Of a DNA stretch of 64,000 nucleotides, positions 13,383-27,300 are shown piece after piece. The notes beneath the pieces were generated by a model. That model was not told the DNA's origin, searched no databases, and saw only the letters and a list, made by a program, of their open reading frames with translations. The stretch is from NCBI GenBank assembly GCA_029851415.1, contig CM056744.1:90879907-90943906 (forward strand), given 5' to 3'. Positions within the stretch are counted from its first letter, which is position 1; each line of letters starts with the position of its first letter. This stretch comes from Eretmocerus hayati (lineage: Eukaryota > Arthropoda > Insecta > Hymenoptera > Aphelinidae). A program made the position numbers and the translations under genes.

Positions 13383-13869
13383 ATAAGTTATCTTCTCCCG
13401 CAGCGATCGAGAGTCCCCGACAATTACATTCGAAGAAAATGGTGAGAAGTTAGATCTATTATTAAATTTGTGGAAAATATGACCTAGTTTTCTAAACTGT
13501 GAAAATTTACAGAAGACTCCCAAGTGATGGATTTATATAAAAAAAGATTTCTATATTTTCTATACCTTTAATCGTAATCCAAGATATTGTCACGAGATTG
13601 AAGACTGAAGAAATCGTATATGTTCACCTAATGTATTAGGAGTTTCGTCAAATGACAAATGAAGATGATTGCATTCTATTTTGTCCCATGAGCAAGGCGA
13701 AACACAACGGAATAATATGAATTTTTGTAGTTCAACAGAGATGCATTAGTTCAAATTCACCTCATGAATACATAAATCGACAATTTGGAAAAATCATCAA
13801 TCCGTTGCCTGGAAAATGTATTTCCCAAATTATGAGTTGCAGAAACGAGTTCGATGAGACTCGACTATA
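13383..13869. other. no feature seen
   Basis: AT-rich sequence lies between the LINE fragment and the next element. No ORF, repeat or RNA gene is recognised. Confidence 0.5.
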
Positions 13870-14928
13870 CAGCATGTCCAAAAAGTACCGAACCCCCCAC
13901 GTATTTCCCCAGGGTTACGTCGTGTAAAATGTTACATACAAAAGTTGTTGGATATCAAATGGAGGTTCAGATATGCCCCTGCAAACCCCCCCCCCAATTT
14001 TCTCAATTCGCCGCATTGGGGCTAACTTTGAATTTTCGAATAGAAACCCCCATTTTGACGTCAGATTCTGAAAGAACGGGAAATTTTACGTCCAGATAGG
14101 TCTTTGTGACATTGGTCGAGGTGACCCCCAGGGGTGAATGGGGGTCACAATAATCTACGAAGTACGGGACCCTCTGTATCTCCACAGGGTTACGTCGAGC
14201 AAAAAAATATTCAATACAGAGTTGTTGGATAACGGATGGAAGTACAGATGCCCCCCCCCCCACATTCGCCCCATGGTGGCTTTCTTTGGATTTTTGAATA
14301 GAAACTCCTATTTTTGACCTCAGATACTGAAATAACGAAAAATTTTACATCCAGATAGGTCTTTGTGACATTGGTCGAGGTGACCCCATTCACCCCTGGG
14401 GGTCACCTCGACCAATGTCACAAAGACCTATCTGTACGTAAAATTTTCCGCTCTTTCTTAACCTGAGGTCAAAAATGGAGACTTCTATTCGAAAATTCAA
14501 AGTTAGCCACAATGGGGCGAATTGGGGGGTTTGGGGGAATGGGGGGTATATCTGAACCTTCATCCAATATCCAACAACTTTTGTATCCAACATTTTTTGC
14601 ACGACGTAACCCTGGGGAAATACGGAGGGGTCCCGTACTTCGTAGGTTATGACCCCCATTCACCCCCAGGGTTCACTTTGACAAATGTTACAAAGACTGA
14701 TCTAGACGTAAAATTTTCCATTTTTTCAGAATCTGACGTCCTAAATGGGGGTTTCTATTTGAAAATTCAAAGTAAGCCCCAATGGGGCAAATTGGGAGGA
14801 TTTTGGGGGAATTTGGGGGGCACATCTGAACCTCTATTTGATATCCAACAACTTTTGTATGCAACATTTTTTCGCAAAGCGTAACCCAAGGGGAGATACG
14901 TGGGGCCCGGTACTTTTTGGACATACTG
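13870..14928. mobile_element. four-unit palindromic (foldback) element, TATA flanks
   Basis: The ends are inverted repeats CAGCATGTCCAAAAAGTACC and GGTACTTTTTGGACATACTG. They are flanked on both sides by TATA (13866-13869 and 14929-14932), which fits a TA or TATA target duplication. The whole element folds on a centre near 14395. Each arm is two tandem units of about 260 bp carrying G/C homopolymer runs and a conserved block GATAGGTCTTTGTGACATTG. It encodes no transposase; the ORFs within it are by-products of the repeat. It is a non-autonomous DNA transposon of unknown superfamily, possibly Tc1/mariner-like by its TA target. Confidence 0.8.
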
Positions 14929-17900
14929 TATAGCTAAAGATGAATGCTCAGAAGTGGACAAGTTCACGAAAAACTGGTATCTTTCGCAAACCAATTCCAA
15001 TTAGTGAACTGGTTTTCATATTTTTACATTTCACTGTCATCATCAGTGTTAGTAAGTTTTTGGTGAAGATCTGTATCGTTGGGTCTGCCTTTGATCCATC
15101 AATCGAGTAATTGTCGTCATTCATCAGCTAGTATGATGACCTTTACCAGCAACGATTGATGAACGCGAGTAGCAAATCTTTATTCGTTAATCGCTGGGAT
15201 CGAATATCTTCTAGCTTCGATCTAACCCGGTTCACCTTCAGTCCATACTGCATTTTGTATTAACTATCACATATCAATGACAGTTGACGCACTGCACACT
15301 AAACAGCAGCAGGTGCGAGTTGTGATGCAGTAGAGCCGCAGGTGGCAATGCGGAGGACTCTGCAGAGCTGAGCCGTAATACATTTTCTCACTCGCTCAAG
15401 CCACAGATGAACAGCCAAAGTCATTCTATGCTGCTGTCAGCCCTCATCGCTCGAATGCACTCGGCTACTGCCGCAGTTTGGAAATAGAGCCGAGCAGCTT
15501 CTAGACTCGAACCAACTAAAATGCACGCACAGCAGCACTTCTCCAGTTTGTGTTGTCGAGCGATTATCTCGTTGCGACACCTGTTCCACTGTGTACCACA
15601 AGTTTGGCTGTCTCTTTGCCGCACTGCACAATGTGTACATATGCTGTATCATTGCCAAGCTTCTGTTGCGGTTCTGAATACCATCCGTATGGGGTTGATA
15701 ACTTCGAACCGGATCATACGAGATGTGTATGGTATTGAGTTTTTCAATCTACAGAGATACTCATCATCTCATTCCGACATGTGCAAAATTTTCGGCTAAT
15801 TCAATCAATGCCTTAGGTAGAAGAATGTATCTCAGATTGCGTTCTGTACTCATTTCTTGATTCTATAAATGTGTAGATACTACAACGTGGGGATATTAAT
15901 GCTCGCCCATGTAGAATATGAATTTATTCATCAACTATTATCTCCATAAACACATTTACAAAATCCTACAGGATTAGATTTTGGGTGATTTTGAGATACC
16001 AACATTTTCAATAGCAGGAACATCTTGACGGCGAAAGAAACAAAATAATCAGAATTTAGGATGAGAGGGAAATCTACTAAAGGACCAGTTCATACTCTCA
16101 CGAAACGTTACTATCTCGAAAAAATGGCATTGCTCATTCTTCAAGTCTGCAAGCAAACTTCATCCTCAGCAGTTGTGATGATCAACCCTACACTTTTTTC
16201 AGATCTTATCTATTACCGTTTCAACGTGAAAAATTGAAACGTTTTGATGTACGATTTCTACAGAGCTAATATTTTTCCAACACCAAAAAGCTGAGCATAA
16301 CCCCCTCGAAATTCAGATCTACCCGTGTGACAAATGACGCGACAACGATGATGTGCAGGCTTACAACCAAAGCTCTTTCTGCCACCAAACGCAGATGGAC
16401 ATCGGCAGATGTGTGGTATATGAGCTCTGGGATGGGTAGATATGTATTAGAGGGGTACGTTTGGATGTTGGAATGAGGGCGCGAATTAGCGCGTAAGCGA
16501 ATCGGATGGCAGCTCTGTAGCAAAGCCGAATACACGCGTGTCCGGGAGCCAGCGAGGCTTTCCAGATTACACGTCGGATGGGCGCTCGTTTGCGCGGCGC
16601 GTACGTGAAAGATAACGGGTCGAATTTACGAGCCAGCGAGGGCAGCTCTGATTGCAAATCGTCGAAACCCAACGAGTCTGGCTTACTCATCGGGGTGAGA
16701 ATGTGAGGATCGGAACATTTACCGATGAGAAGTGCACCTGGGTCCACTCGTCATGTTTGCGCGAGACTCGTTCGATTTCCAATGAATACTTTGAAAGTCA
16801 AACAATTATCCTTGTTTGAGGAGGTGGGGAGGGTTGATCGGCATTGACACTATAATTTTTTATATTTCAGAATGAATTGTAATGGCGAGATTGATGTGTA
16901 TCTGGTTGTAACGATATGTGCTCTGTGGGCATTACGGAAATGAATAGAAACGAAAAACAGATATATTTTCGCGTATCAGGCTTCCAAACGGGCGATATGG
17001 CTATCTTTTTTACTCGATGATCCAGCCCTTCTCTGCAATTTTTCCATAAAGTACGCTGAGATTGTATCAATTGGAATGCGATGTACTCTCACGATCTCCA
17101 TGCACACAGTGATTGGACTGAACGAGTATATGGGATTAAAAAAGATACTGTACAGAATTTTTACTCTGATAGCAGCAATTTTGTGACGTATGTACGAATG
17201 TTAAATCCATGAATTTACGGGAGCACGAAACGAGTAGCTACGTATGTACACGTGGGGAGCAAATATTTTGCAGAACGCCAGGGGGCTTTCAATATACGCT
17301 CTGCTACATGCATATGCAGAGAGCTTGATAATCGTGGGCTTAAAAATATACCATGGCAACACGGAACTGGTCAGAACCGAGCATCGCAGTTGGAGCGCGA
17401 AAATTTGTCCCGGCCCGACTGTCTGTGTTTGCGCTTGCGGTGGGCAAACATATGGCAAGAGCACGCCTTTGCTTCCTTTATGATTTCTCGACTCGTGGTG
17501 CTGATGATGGTGAGGCTTGACCACTATGAGCAAGACGAGCACGACGAAAGAAAGCGCTTTTTAATTAATAGAACGAGGGAAGCGAGGATGAAGGAGATAG
17601 AAGTGGTGAAGGACACAATTAGCATTGTGGTGAGGTGTCTCTTTTTTTTTGACGGTGCGGTAGCTGTGGGTTCATGAAGAGCCTGTCATGACCACAGGGA
17701 CACAAATAAAGTACCTGATGCGTTTACATCGCGAAGAGTGTACACAAATAATGTGCTGATCTATTTGGAATTTTTTGGTAATTAAGTAAAATCATTGCCC
17801 GAGACTGGGATCCAAAGAATTTTTCAAGAAAAATGCTCTGCAATATGTCAAACGGTTCAGGAAAAGTGAATCTGATTTATTACTCGGTTTGTGATTTCGT

Positions 17901-20900
17901 GTTGGAAAATAGCGAGAGAAAGGTACCCGACTCGTTTTTATTCACTGAGTATTGACTTATGTACAATTCCAGTAAGTCGCAGAAGACAAATCGCAACCGC
18001 GCTCGTTCTAGCTGATTTCCTGAATGAGCAAATGTCACAGTGACCCTTGGAATAACGGCTTCCGTAGATTCTTCATTTCTAATTTATCACAAACTTCTGA
18101 GAGAGTAATTTTTAGGTTAATGCAGGCGAGTTGGTTATACTTTTACAGTGTAAGTGGAAGACAGTACACAAGTAAAATGTCGGCGATACGTACCTCGATG
18201 GAAAAAGATGAATGATAGGACTTTGTTGCGGATCATGATTATTGTTACACCTGATTTCATTTAATCGAAATATTGAAATTTTAAAAATTCATTCTTTTCT
18301 GCAATCAAAGAATCAAGAATGTCACTGGTGATTGAGACTATGTGGGTATTTCATCTTGATGGAATTCTCTCAGATAGCTAGATAACGAATCGAATGGACG
18401 AAGTATATAAAATAGAAGAGTTCAGAGTCGAGTAGATCCGATACCCATTTGTTGCTGTATGCAGAATCTTTGTCTATGGTGCTGCGGTGGTCGATGACAG
18501 GAATTCTCAACTGTGCGAGTTATTCATGCGCGATCACAGCAACTGCCCACTGGCTTTCACATGAATATGCAGTACTGCCGACAGTGCGATTTTTTTGGAC
18601 TCTTTGAATATAGGATTCAAATGCCATGTAGCGCGTGGCGAGTAGCTGTTTTCGACGACAAGTTCTAGATGACGAGCGCACTTTAGGATCACTGAACCGA
18701 TTAGACACATTAGTTGCAGCGGCGGGTCCAATTGGTGATTTCGGTGATATTGATTTCCTCGATTGGATCCATGTTCGTCTACCAAATATTCTACTGATAG
18801 AGCTGGCAAAAGTGGCTCAATATTTTCTCGAGATGCGTGAAATATTCAGTTTATGAACCATCAGTAATTAGTGGCTAGCAAAATCGTACACATTTTATTC
18901 AACTTTCTCATTTGAGGTTGATTCATGCGTTGAAACATACACGAAATAAGAGTTAAAAAGAATTTTTAAGATACGCTTTCATTAACTGCGTCAAGAAACG
19001 TTGTAAAATTTGACATGGTGCAATGGAGAAAAACTTTTGAACTGAGAAGACTTTAAAAAAAAATTGCTCAATGCACAACACTGTTTGAGTATAGTTCAAC
19101 TATAGCGATAGCGAAGATGCGCGCGCTGTTGGGTGGCGAATACAATGGTTATCCATCGTATTTAAATGTGGCGCCATCATCCAGTCGCGATTCACACTCA
19201 TGATTAAATGCAGAGCGGACGATAGACATGCATAGACAAGCATTGCACCACATTGCACGGTTGGTTGACGCGAGGTATAGATTCGTCAATTGATGCGATG
19301 AGTAGGCAGTCTTTTCCGGTATTAGGCAATCTCGCACACGTACTTATTCCACTGGATCGTGCGCAGAACCGAAAGCCGGTATAGTAACACCAAATGAGGA
19401 TTTGGGGGAAACAACAGCTCGGTGAAGTAGAATAAAAGCGTATAAAAAACACAAAAATGTCCCTTCTACTTTAGAAAGCACTCATCAATTCTCGAGACTT
19501 TTCAGAACGATTGTTGTCATCATCTGAAACGATATGAAATTTTTCGAAAATTTATACTTGTGGAGTACCGTTAAATGAGTGCGATCCACATGAAATGCCC
19601 ATTTATTCTCACGTTCGCCTCTCTAGTCCTTGAAAAACATCGTTTATCGGATTGAGTCACTCCCTAGACCGTTTTTGACCTGAATAAGTTCAACTTTCGC
19701 AGGAATCATCCATCCTGGTATAAAAAGATATCAGTGGCGACAAGGGCTCACTCACTAAAGCAAGGCAACGTACGATGGTGAAAGTACTGTACACAGGAGC
19801 TCGTTGGCGTATTTTCGTTTAAACAGAGCTATAGAATACCTCTCACTCGATGCTGGATTCAATCAACTCAGCGGCCCGCTAATCCAATTTGGCAAGCCCA
19901 TGGAGCGACAGCGGTGTGTTGTTCGGGTTGGCCGTGATGATAACGGTGGTGCGTTGCCCCTAATATGCAGTCTGGGGCCACAATAGTGCAAGAGCTTCTG
20001 CTGCTGAGGCTTCGAGCGTCGTCGTCGTCGTTTCATTCAACGTCTACTTAGGATCGGCAAACTGTGACAGACCGCGACGAACAATTCAACGAGGACAAAC
20101 AAATTGCGCGCTCGATTGGGCCACGGTAACCCCGCATTCATACCAGCCGCAACGATTGGTATATATATAATTGTGTGATTGTCGCAAATAATTTGGATTG
20201 GGGTTCGAGAGTTACTCCCTGTAAAATAGTCCGCGCTTTTCATGCCCGATGTCACTCGTTAATCTCATCAAGAGGGTCTTTGGGTTTTGGAACGATACAA
20301 AATCATCGATTACGAGCAATGAAGTACATTTTTCGTCTTCTCCATTAGACCATTCAGAGCTCTGGCAAAACATACGAGGATGACATTTGAACGCGCGGAG
20401 GCATGTCGTGATTTCCCATAGCACTTGTCAATATTTGAGTGAGCAAGAATTCATAATAAGAATCTCGCTCCATCCGTGGATGGGGTGCGATGCGAGGAGT
20501 ACGTCGCGCATCGGGTGTTTGTTGACGATCTGCGAGAGAAGGATGGAAGTAAAATACGAGTATGGAGGAAAGGCAAAATATCAGGGGTACGGCAGGTGTA
20601 TATCTCGGATATGAGGATTGGAGTGGGAAAATCAAACACACAGAGCATGAGCTTTGATCGCGTAGATTGAGTACCGGCTCACAGAGAGGTAGAGAAACGC
20701 AGCTGGCCCCCACTCAGATCCGAGTATACCTACTGCTTCTCGCGTCACTCTGTCAAATGAAAACGCGCTCTCTTCCTCGTTTCGAACAAGCAAGCAAACA
20801 CATTCCTCGACTCTTTGCAAGATAGACAGAGAATGTGGAGCAAGTGGAGCTATGTGTACAACGACGATCAATGATGGCAGTTGTATATGAGTGCTCTATT

Positions 20901-21323
20901 TGCACGGATATCTTGCTATCGGCCACTTCTGTACGCCGATATAAAACAGATCTGCGTGGGTATGAATAATTGGTATATTACTAACCTAGGCAGTAGCATA
21001 GGAAGTTTTCCAAGATCGAATGGAAGTTGTAATCCGAGGCGGAGAGCTGACGTTGGGAATTATGTGATCTGAGGACTGTTAATGCTACCGCCAAGGTCTG
21101 TACACTATTTTTCAGTCTGACGGAGCTGTGAGCAATAATTCTTCAATGGCAGCAGCAAGAGCACGCTTCCGGCTCTGGAGTACGGGAAAGGTGTATGGTA
21201 AATGGCCCTTTTGAGTGCTGGATAAGGTTGACAAAGAGTTCGACTATGTTATAATAATATCTAGTATCTAAGCTCGTGGAGTTTTAGATATGACTCGAAT
21301 GATTCTAAGTCAAACACGACAAA
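14929..21323. other. no gene seen (6.4 kb)
   Basis: I read both strands and found no exon, RNA gene or clear transposon. The longest open frames (for example 16361-16747 minus and 17252-17677 plus) look like no known protein and overlap ORFs on the opposite strand. Intronic or intergenic DNA is the plain reading. Confidence 0.4.
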
Positions 21324-24313
21324 CGGGGTGTTTCAAAAGTACTGTATTTGCTTGCATGGGGTGGAAGTATTTCGAATTTCTGATTGGACGGATTTTTTTC
21401 CCCCTCAATGGTGAGCGGAATGCGTTGAGATCAGAGTTCTTGGAAAAAGAGCACTCTCCTTAGGACTCGATCGAAAATCACCAACCTAGTTCGAATGCAG
21501 TACCAGTCCGAGACTCATGCGGCAGTTCCGTAACAGTTCCACAGGATTTGAGCACCACGACAGTACTAGCGCAGCAGTACCACTTCGAAACAGATACGGA
21601 ACGTTCGCGACACTATCAGCTCTCACATCAGTCTCGAAATGGTACTACTGCGCTAGTACTACTTTGGTAACTTCCAAGTTCCAAAAAAATGTCGTGAAGC
21701 TCCCGTATCAGTCTCGAACTGGTACTATCACACGTGTCCTGGTGTCGTAAATCTCCCGTTCCAGTCTGAAATTGGTACTACCGCGTTAGTACTATTTTGG
21801 TACCATGCGAGTTCCAAAAAAGTGTTGTGAATCTCCCGTTTCAGACTCAAATTGGTACTACCCCGCTAGTACTATTTTGGTACCATCCAAGTTCCAAAAA
21901 AGTGTCGTGAATCTTTCGTTTCAGTCTCAAATTGGTACTACTGCGCTAGTACTATTGTGGTACCATCCAAGTTCCAAAAAAGTGTCGTGAAGCTCCCGTA
22001 TCAGTCTTGAATTGGTACTACCGCGCTAGTACTATTTTGGTACCATCCAAGTTCCAAAAAAGTGTCGTGAATCTTTCGTTTCAGTGACAAATTGGTACTA
22101 CTGCGCTAGTACTATTGTGGTACCATCCAAGTTCCAAAAAAGTGTTGTGAATATCCCGTTTCAGTCTTAAATTGGTACTACCGCGCTAGTACTATTTTGG
22201 TACCATCCAAGTTCCAAAAAAGTGTCGTGAATCTCCCGTTCCAGTCTGAAATTGGTACTACCGCGCTAGTACTATTGTGGTACCATCCGAGTTCCAAAAA
22301 AGTGTCGTGAATTCCCCGTTTCAGTCTCAAATTGGTACTACCGCGTTAGTACTATTTTGGTACCATCCGAGTTCCAAAAAGTGTCGTGAATCTCCCGTTT
22401 CAGTCTCAAATTGGTACTACCGCGCTAGTACTATTTTCGTACCATCCAAGTTCCAAAAAAGTGTTGTGAATCTCACGTTTCAGTCTTAAATTGGTACTAC
22501 CGCGCTAGTACTATTTTGGTACCATCCAAGTTCCAAAAAAGTGTCGTAAATCTCCCGTTCCAGTCTGAAATTGGTACTACCGCGTTAGTACTATTTTGGT
22601 ACCATCCGAGTTCCAAAAAAGTGTCGTGAATTTCCCGTTTCAGTCTCAAATTGGTACTACCGCGTTAGTACTATTTTGGTACCATCCGAGTTCCAAAAAG
22701 TGTCGTGAATCTCCCGTTTCAGTCTCAAATTGGTACTACCGCGCTAGTACTATTGTGGTACCATCCAAGTTCCAAAAAAGTGTCGTGAATCTCCCGTTTC
22801 AGTCTCAAATTGGTACTACCGCGCTAGTACTATTGCGGTACCATCCAAAATCCGAAAAATTGTCGTGAAGCTCCCGTATCGGGCTCGAAGTGGTTCTACT
22901 GCGCTAGTGCTATTCTGGTACCATCCAAGTTCCGAAAAAGTGTCGGGGAGCTCCGGTGTCACTCTCTAGGTGGTACTACTGCGCTATTGCTATTCTGGTA
23001 CCATCCAAGTTCCGCAAAAGTGCCGCAAAGGTCCCGTATCAGCCTCGAATTGGTACTACTGCGCTAGTACTATTGTGGTATCATCCAAGTTCCAAAAAAG
23101 TGTTGTGAATCTCCCGTTCCAGTCTGAAATTGGTACTACCGCGCTAGTACTATTGTGGTACCATCCAAGTTCCAAGAAAGTGTTGTGAATCTCCCGTTCC
23201 AGTCTGAAATTGGTACTACCGCGCTAGTACTATTTTGGTACCATCTAAGTTCCAAAAAAGTGTCGTGAATTTCCCGTTTCAGTCTCAAATTGGTACTACC
23301 GCGCTAGTACTATTGTGGTACCATCCAAGTTCCAAAAAAGTGTCGTGAATCTCCCGTTTCAGTCTCAAATTGGTACTACCGCGTTAGTACTATTGTGGTA
23401 CCATCCAAGTTCCGAAAAATTGTCGTGAAGCTCCCGTATCGGGCTCGAAGTGGTTCTACTGCGCTAGTGCTATTCTGGTACCATCCAAGTTCCGAAAAAG
23501 TGTCGGGGAGGTCCGGTGCCAGTCTCTAGGTGGTACTCCTGCGCTATTGCTATTCTGGTACCATCCAAGTTCCGCAAAAGTGCCGCAAAGGTCCCGTATC
23601 AGCCTCGAATTGGTACTACTGCGCTAGTACTATTGTGGTACCATCCAATTTCCAAAAAAGTGTTGTGAATCTCCCGTTCCAGTCTGAAATTGGTACTACC
23701 GCGTTAGTACTATTGTGGTACCATCCAAGTTCCAAGAAAGTGTTGTGAATCTCCCGTTCCAGTCTGAAATTGGTACTACCGCGCTAGTACTATTTTGGTA
23801 CCATCTGAGTTCCAAAAAAGTGTCGTGAATTTCCCGTTTCAGTCTCAAATTGGTACTACCGCGCTAGTACTATTGTGGTACCATCCAAGTTCCAAAAAAG
23901 TGTCGTGAATCTCCCGTTTCAGTCTCAAATTGGTACTACCGCGCTAGTACTATTGCGGTACCATTCAAGTTCCGAAAAAGTATCGTGAATCTCCCGTTTC
24001 AGTCTCGAACTGGTCCGACGGCGCTAGTACTGTCGTGGTACTGCTCAAATCCTGTGGAACTGTTGCGGAACTGCCGCATGAGTCTTGTACTCGTACTGCA
24101 TTCGAACTAGGTTGGTGATTCTTAATCGGGTTTTGAGAGTAATGCTTTGTCTCAAAGAATTCTGATCTTAACACAATTTATTCACCATTGAGAAGAGGAG
24201 GGAGGAAGAAGAAAGAGATGAAAGAGAAAGAAAGAGAAAGAATCATCTGATCCGAAATTCGAAGTACTTTCACCCCATGCGAAGAAATTTAACACTATTC
24301 TTGAAACATCCTG
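21324..24313. mobile_element. inverted-repeat element carrying an 80-bp satellite
   Basis: Outer inverted repeats of about 250-300 bp (21324 to about 21580; about 24020 to 24313) begin CGGGGTGTTTC on the left. On the complement of the right end they begin CAGGATGTTTC. Matching continues through CATGGGGTGgAAGTA, CTCAATGGTGA and AATCACCAACCTAGTTCGAA. Between them lies a long array of 80-bp units. There is no transposase ORF. Flanks read CAAA and TAAA, so a target duplication is not certain. I classify it as a large non-autonomous DNA transposon (foldback type). Confidence 0.8.
21620..24020 (+). repeat. about 30 tandem copies of an 80-bp unit
   Basis: Landmarks such as TACCATCCAAGTTCCAAAAA recur every 80 bp. 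Each unit holds an imperfect dyad GTACTACCGCGCTAGTAC and a GGTACC site. Units around 22850-23410 and 23410-23970 repeat as a block at a spacing of 560 bp (7 x 80), a higher-order repeat. An additional unit-like sequence in opposite orientation lies in the left arm near 21570-21615. The unit length is not a multiple of three, so the ORFs crossing the array are artefacts. Confidence 0.95.
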
Positions 24314-27300
24314 TAAATGGAGAAAATAAGTGATTCCCGATTGATTTTCATGAGAATCTATGCGTCTAACTCTCCATCTATCAGCATACCGAATTCTGCA
24401 GGACACAGAGTCACATCAGGTGACAGTTCTTGGGCTTTGAAAACAAAATAGTAACTGTCCGTATGTCACCGAAGTTCTTGACGGTCGTAAGAACTGCTTC
24501 GAGATATCAGCAAATGTCAAAGATTAATTCTCGTTTAGGTGACAAATGTTCTCTGGAGCAAACGAGCACGGAATCTATAGGAAAACTGCTGAAAGAAGCC
24601 TACAACGATTCAGCACGTGAAATTTAGAATGATACCGCGAGTTAACTCAAATTAAAATAAATACGAGTTCAAATGTTCGGTAAGTTGATTATTTTATCGT
24701 GTCATGTTGAAACATAATGTTCGAAATAGAGAGACATGATGAAATCTGTTGTTTTGAAATCAAACTAGTTTGGTACCATCGCGCGTGTACCGCGAATCAT
24801 CTCCGTAGAGTATTACGGTCGTTTGTGCGTTAGTGAGTCGGTGGCGTCCGAATGAGCTAATTTGGGTTTCGGAGAGGTACCGGATCGACTGGATAAATTT
24901 GAGATACAAGTGTCTTTCATTTTTCCTTATAGAAATGATATCGAAATCAATATCCTTACGCAAAGGTGGATCCGAGTTTTTCATGAAGATCCTCGAATCT
25001 GTAAGTGAAATATCCAAGATAACGAATTTGCGTTGATCTCTCATCGATCCGCTACGAATTTACCTCAATTTTTCTCTTTGCCACAACCGGCAGTGAAAAT
25101 GTACCAGCCGAGAAATTCACCAAAAGCTCGATACCGCAAGCACCGGCCTCCAAGCAGTGAATGCAAGTGGCCATACATATATAACTGAGTACGTGGCAGC
25201 TGTAAGGGCAAAACCGATTGCTATGCACGACGAGACAGCGATCGACACGTTGCGCGATATCTGTGATGGTATTGTTCAGGATTATTGCACCGCGCGGGCG
25301 ATGAATATCGATGCGTGATCCTCGGGATGCCACAGCGTCGCTTCGCGCCAACTTTTAATGTCTCCTCTCGGATACACTTCGAATCGCTGCGTCGTCGGTT
25401 CGAAACAAATCTTACTCGTCGTTCTGAGAAATGTTGACAACTCGTTATGATCCATGGAAGCGATAGTAAATTTAGAAAATTTAAGAGGATGCTGAAATTG
25501 AAAATAGTTGAGATCATTTTTTTTTCCATCAGTGGCCACGAGATCCGTGGAGAATTGATTATTGATGCAGTTTTGGTGCGACAAACAGCACGAATACGGT
25601 TTCACAACGTGTGATAATTTCAATGAAAAAAAGTGTGTGGTATTTCAAACCCCTTTATAAGTTGATTATTTTGGGCTAAAGCACCTCGATTATGTTGCAG
25701 ATGTACCAAACGAAAGGTAATAACAGAATGTGGTATAAAGATACCGGTGTGCTGAGTACACCGTGCAGAATTGCGGTCTTGTTTGCTCGATTGTATATTA
25801 CACACGACGAGCTCGTTGTATAGGCGAAATACCCACACAGAGCCGGAGATCAACACCTGTATAATAGAGCAAAAGAGAAGAGAAGCGTGTACAGGTGTAA
25901 AGTAGTTGCGAGTAGATAACGAAGCTGCGCGATCGTCGTCGGTTTTTGCATTGTTATACCCCTTATTCTACGCGTGTACCCGTACTCGCGGTTTACACTG
26001 TGAAAAATGGCTAACCGAATTCGAGAGCGATTCTGCTACTCGTTTGCACATACAAACGCGGGGGTAACATTGTCTCCTGATCGTACTGTACTGCACATTG
26101 CAGGCCGGGACTACTGTTTTGTACCGCAACGCAATCTTGCTCTCTATATGGGCGTTATCAGAGGCTTTCTCCTTGCACAAAGCGATGCTTTATGTGCAGC
26201 TGTGCTCGAAAATGCAAATATGTGCTATTTGTATCATGTTTTCAGCCATTATATTACGCATAGATTTGCTCAAACTATTTTTTCGATCTACTGTGCGTAA
26301 AACACTGCTTTACGCACGATGGTTTTCGTTTACTTTACGCCCAGTCGATCGAAAAACGTATTTCGATACTCGGGCGTGAAGTTTTTTTGCTTTACTCGTG
26401 CTAATTTCGACCCTCGTCAGGGCTCGAGGCCGAAAACAGTCAGTCGAAAAGCAAAACCAAACTTCCCACCCTCGCATCGAAAAATACTATTTTTTTATTG
26501 CAGATCTTTGTAAAGCATTTATAGCAGTGATAAAATCCGGCGTCCTTAGATACTCGGATCTAAAATGGTAAAACCAATGCACCGTGTCGCAGTCATCAGG
26601 TCTCTGAATTATTTTCAAAGTATAACTCGTGTACTACCTCGTTATCATGCGAGCACTTTTTACAGAAAATAAGAAAAATCTCACACCTCTTTACGTTTAT
26701 TCAAGATACTTATTCCTCCGCCGAATTCTCTTGAGCAAATCTTTTTTTTTGCCGACATGTCCAAGATCACAAGTATGATGTTGGAAAATCATGTATGGCT
26801 TGGACGAATTCTGTTAAGTCAATGCGATCACCATGCAAGCTGATGAAAATCATTCCCATTTCCCTCTGATTCTTGTGCGATTCAAGTTTAACGACGAGTG
26901 GACGAATACGTGTTATCAATCAACTTGAATTCGTTTTTGCCATTCGATCTAAACTCGTTGTTGAGCCCAAATCGCAAGAGAATCGGAGAAAAATGGGAAT
27001 GAAAATGTGCGTATATTATAGGTTAGAAAGGTTCCCGCGGTCGAGTTATTCCCACATTTCTCCGATTCTTTCGTGATTTTGGCTAAATGACTGATTGTGG
27101 AGTACAAGTTGAACAATAATAAGGATTCGACATGTCATCTCAAAATTTTTATGTGAGATGAGTTTTTGGGTCCCATGGAAAGCGATGCTCGGTGATCGCA
27201 TCGCCTTAATGCTGATTCTTTCGGAGAAGTTGACTTTGATAATGTCAGTTCATGACAAATATTTAAATTTGACAATGAAAATTATGGACAACGTATTCAA

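Noticed and set aside
16361..16747. 128-codon minus-strand open frame
   Set aside because: Overlaps another open frame, no domain or homologue recognised.
21620..24020. CRISPR-like array or repeat protein
   Set aside because: The whole 80-bp unit repeats with no unique spacers, and the period is not a multiple of three. It is a satellite inside a eukaryotic transposon.
25380..25410. tRNA-like GGTTCGAAAC
   Set aside because: No matching A box or cloverleaf upstream on either strand.
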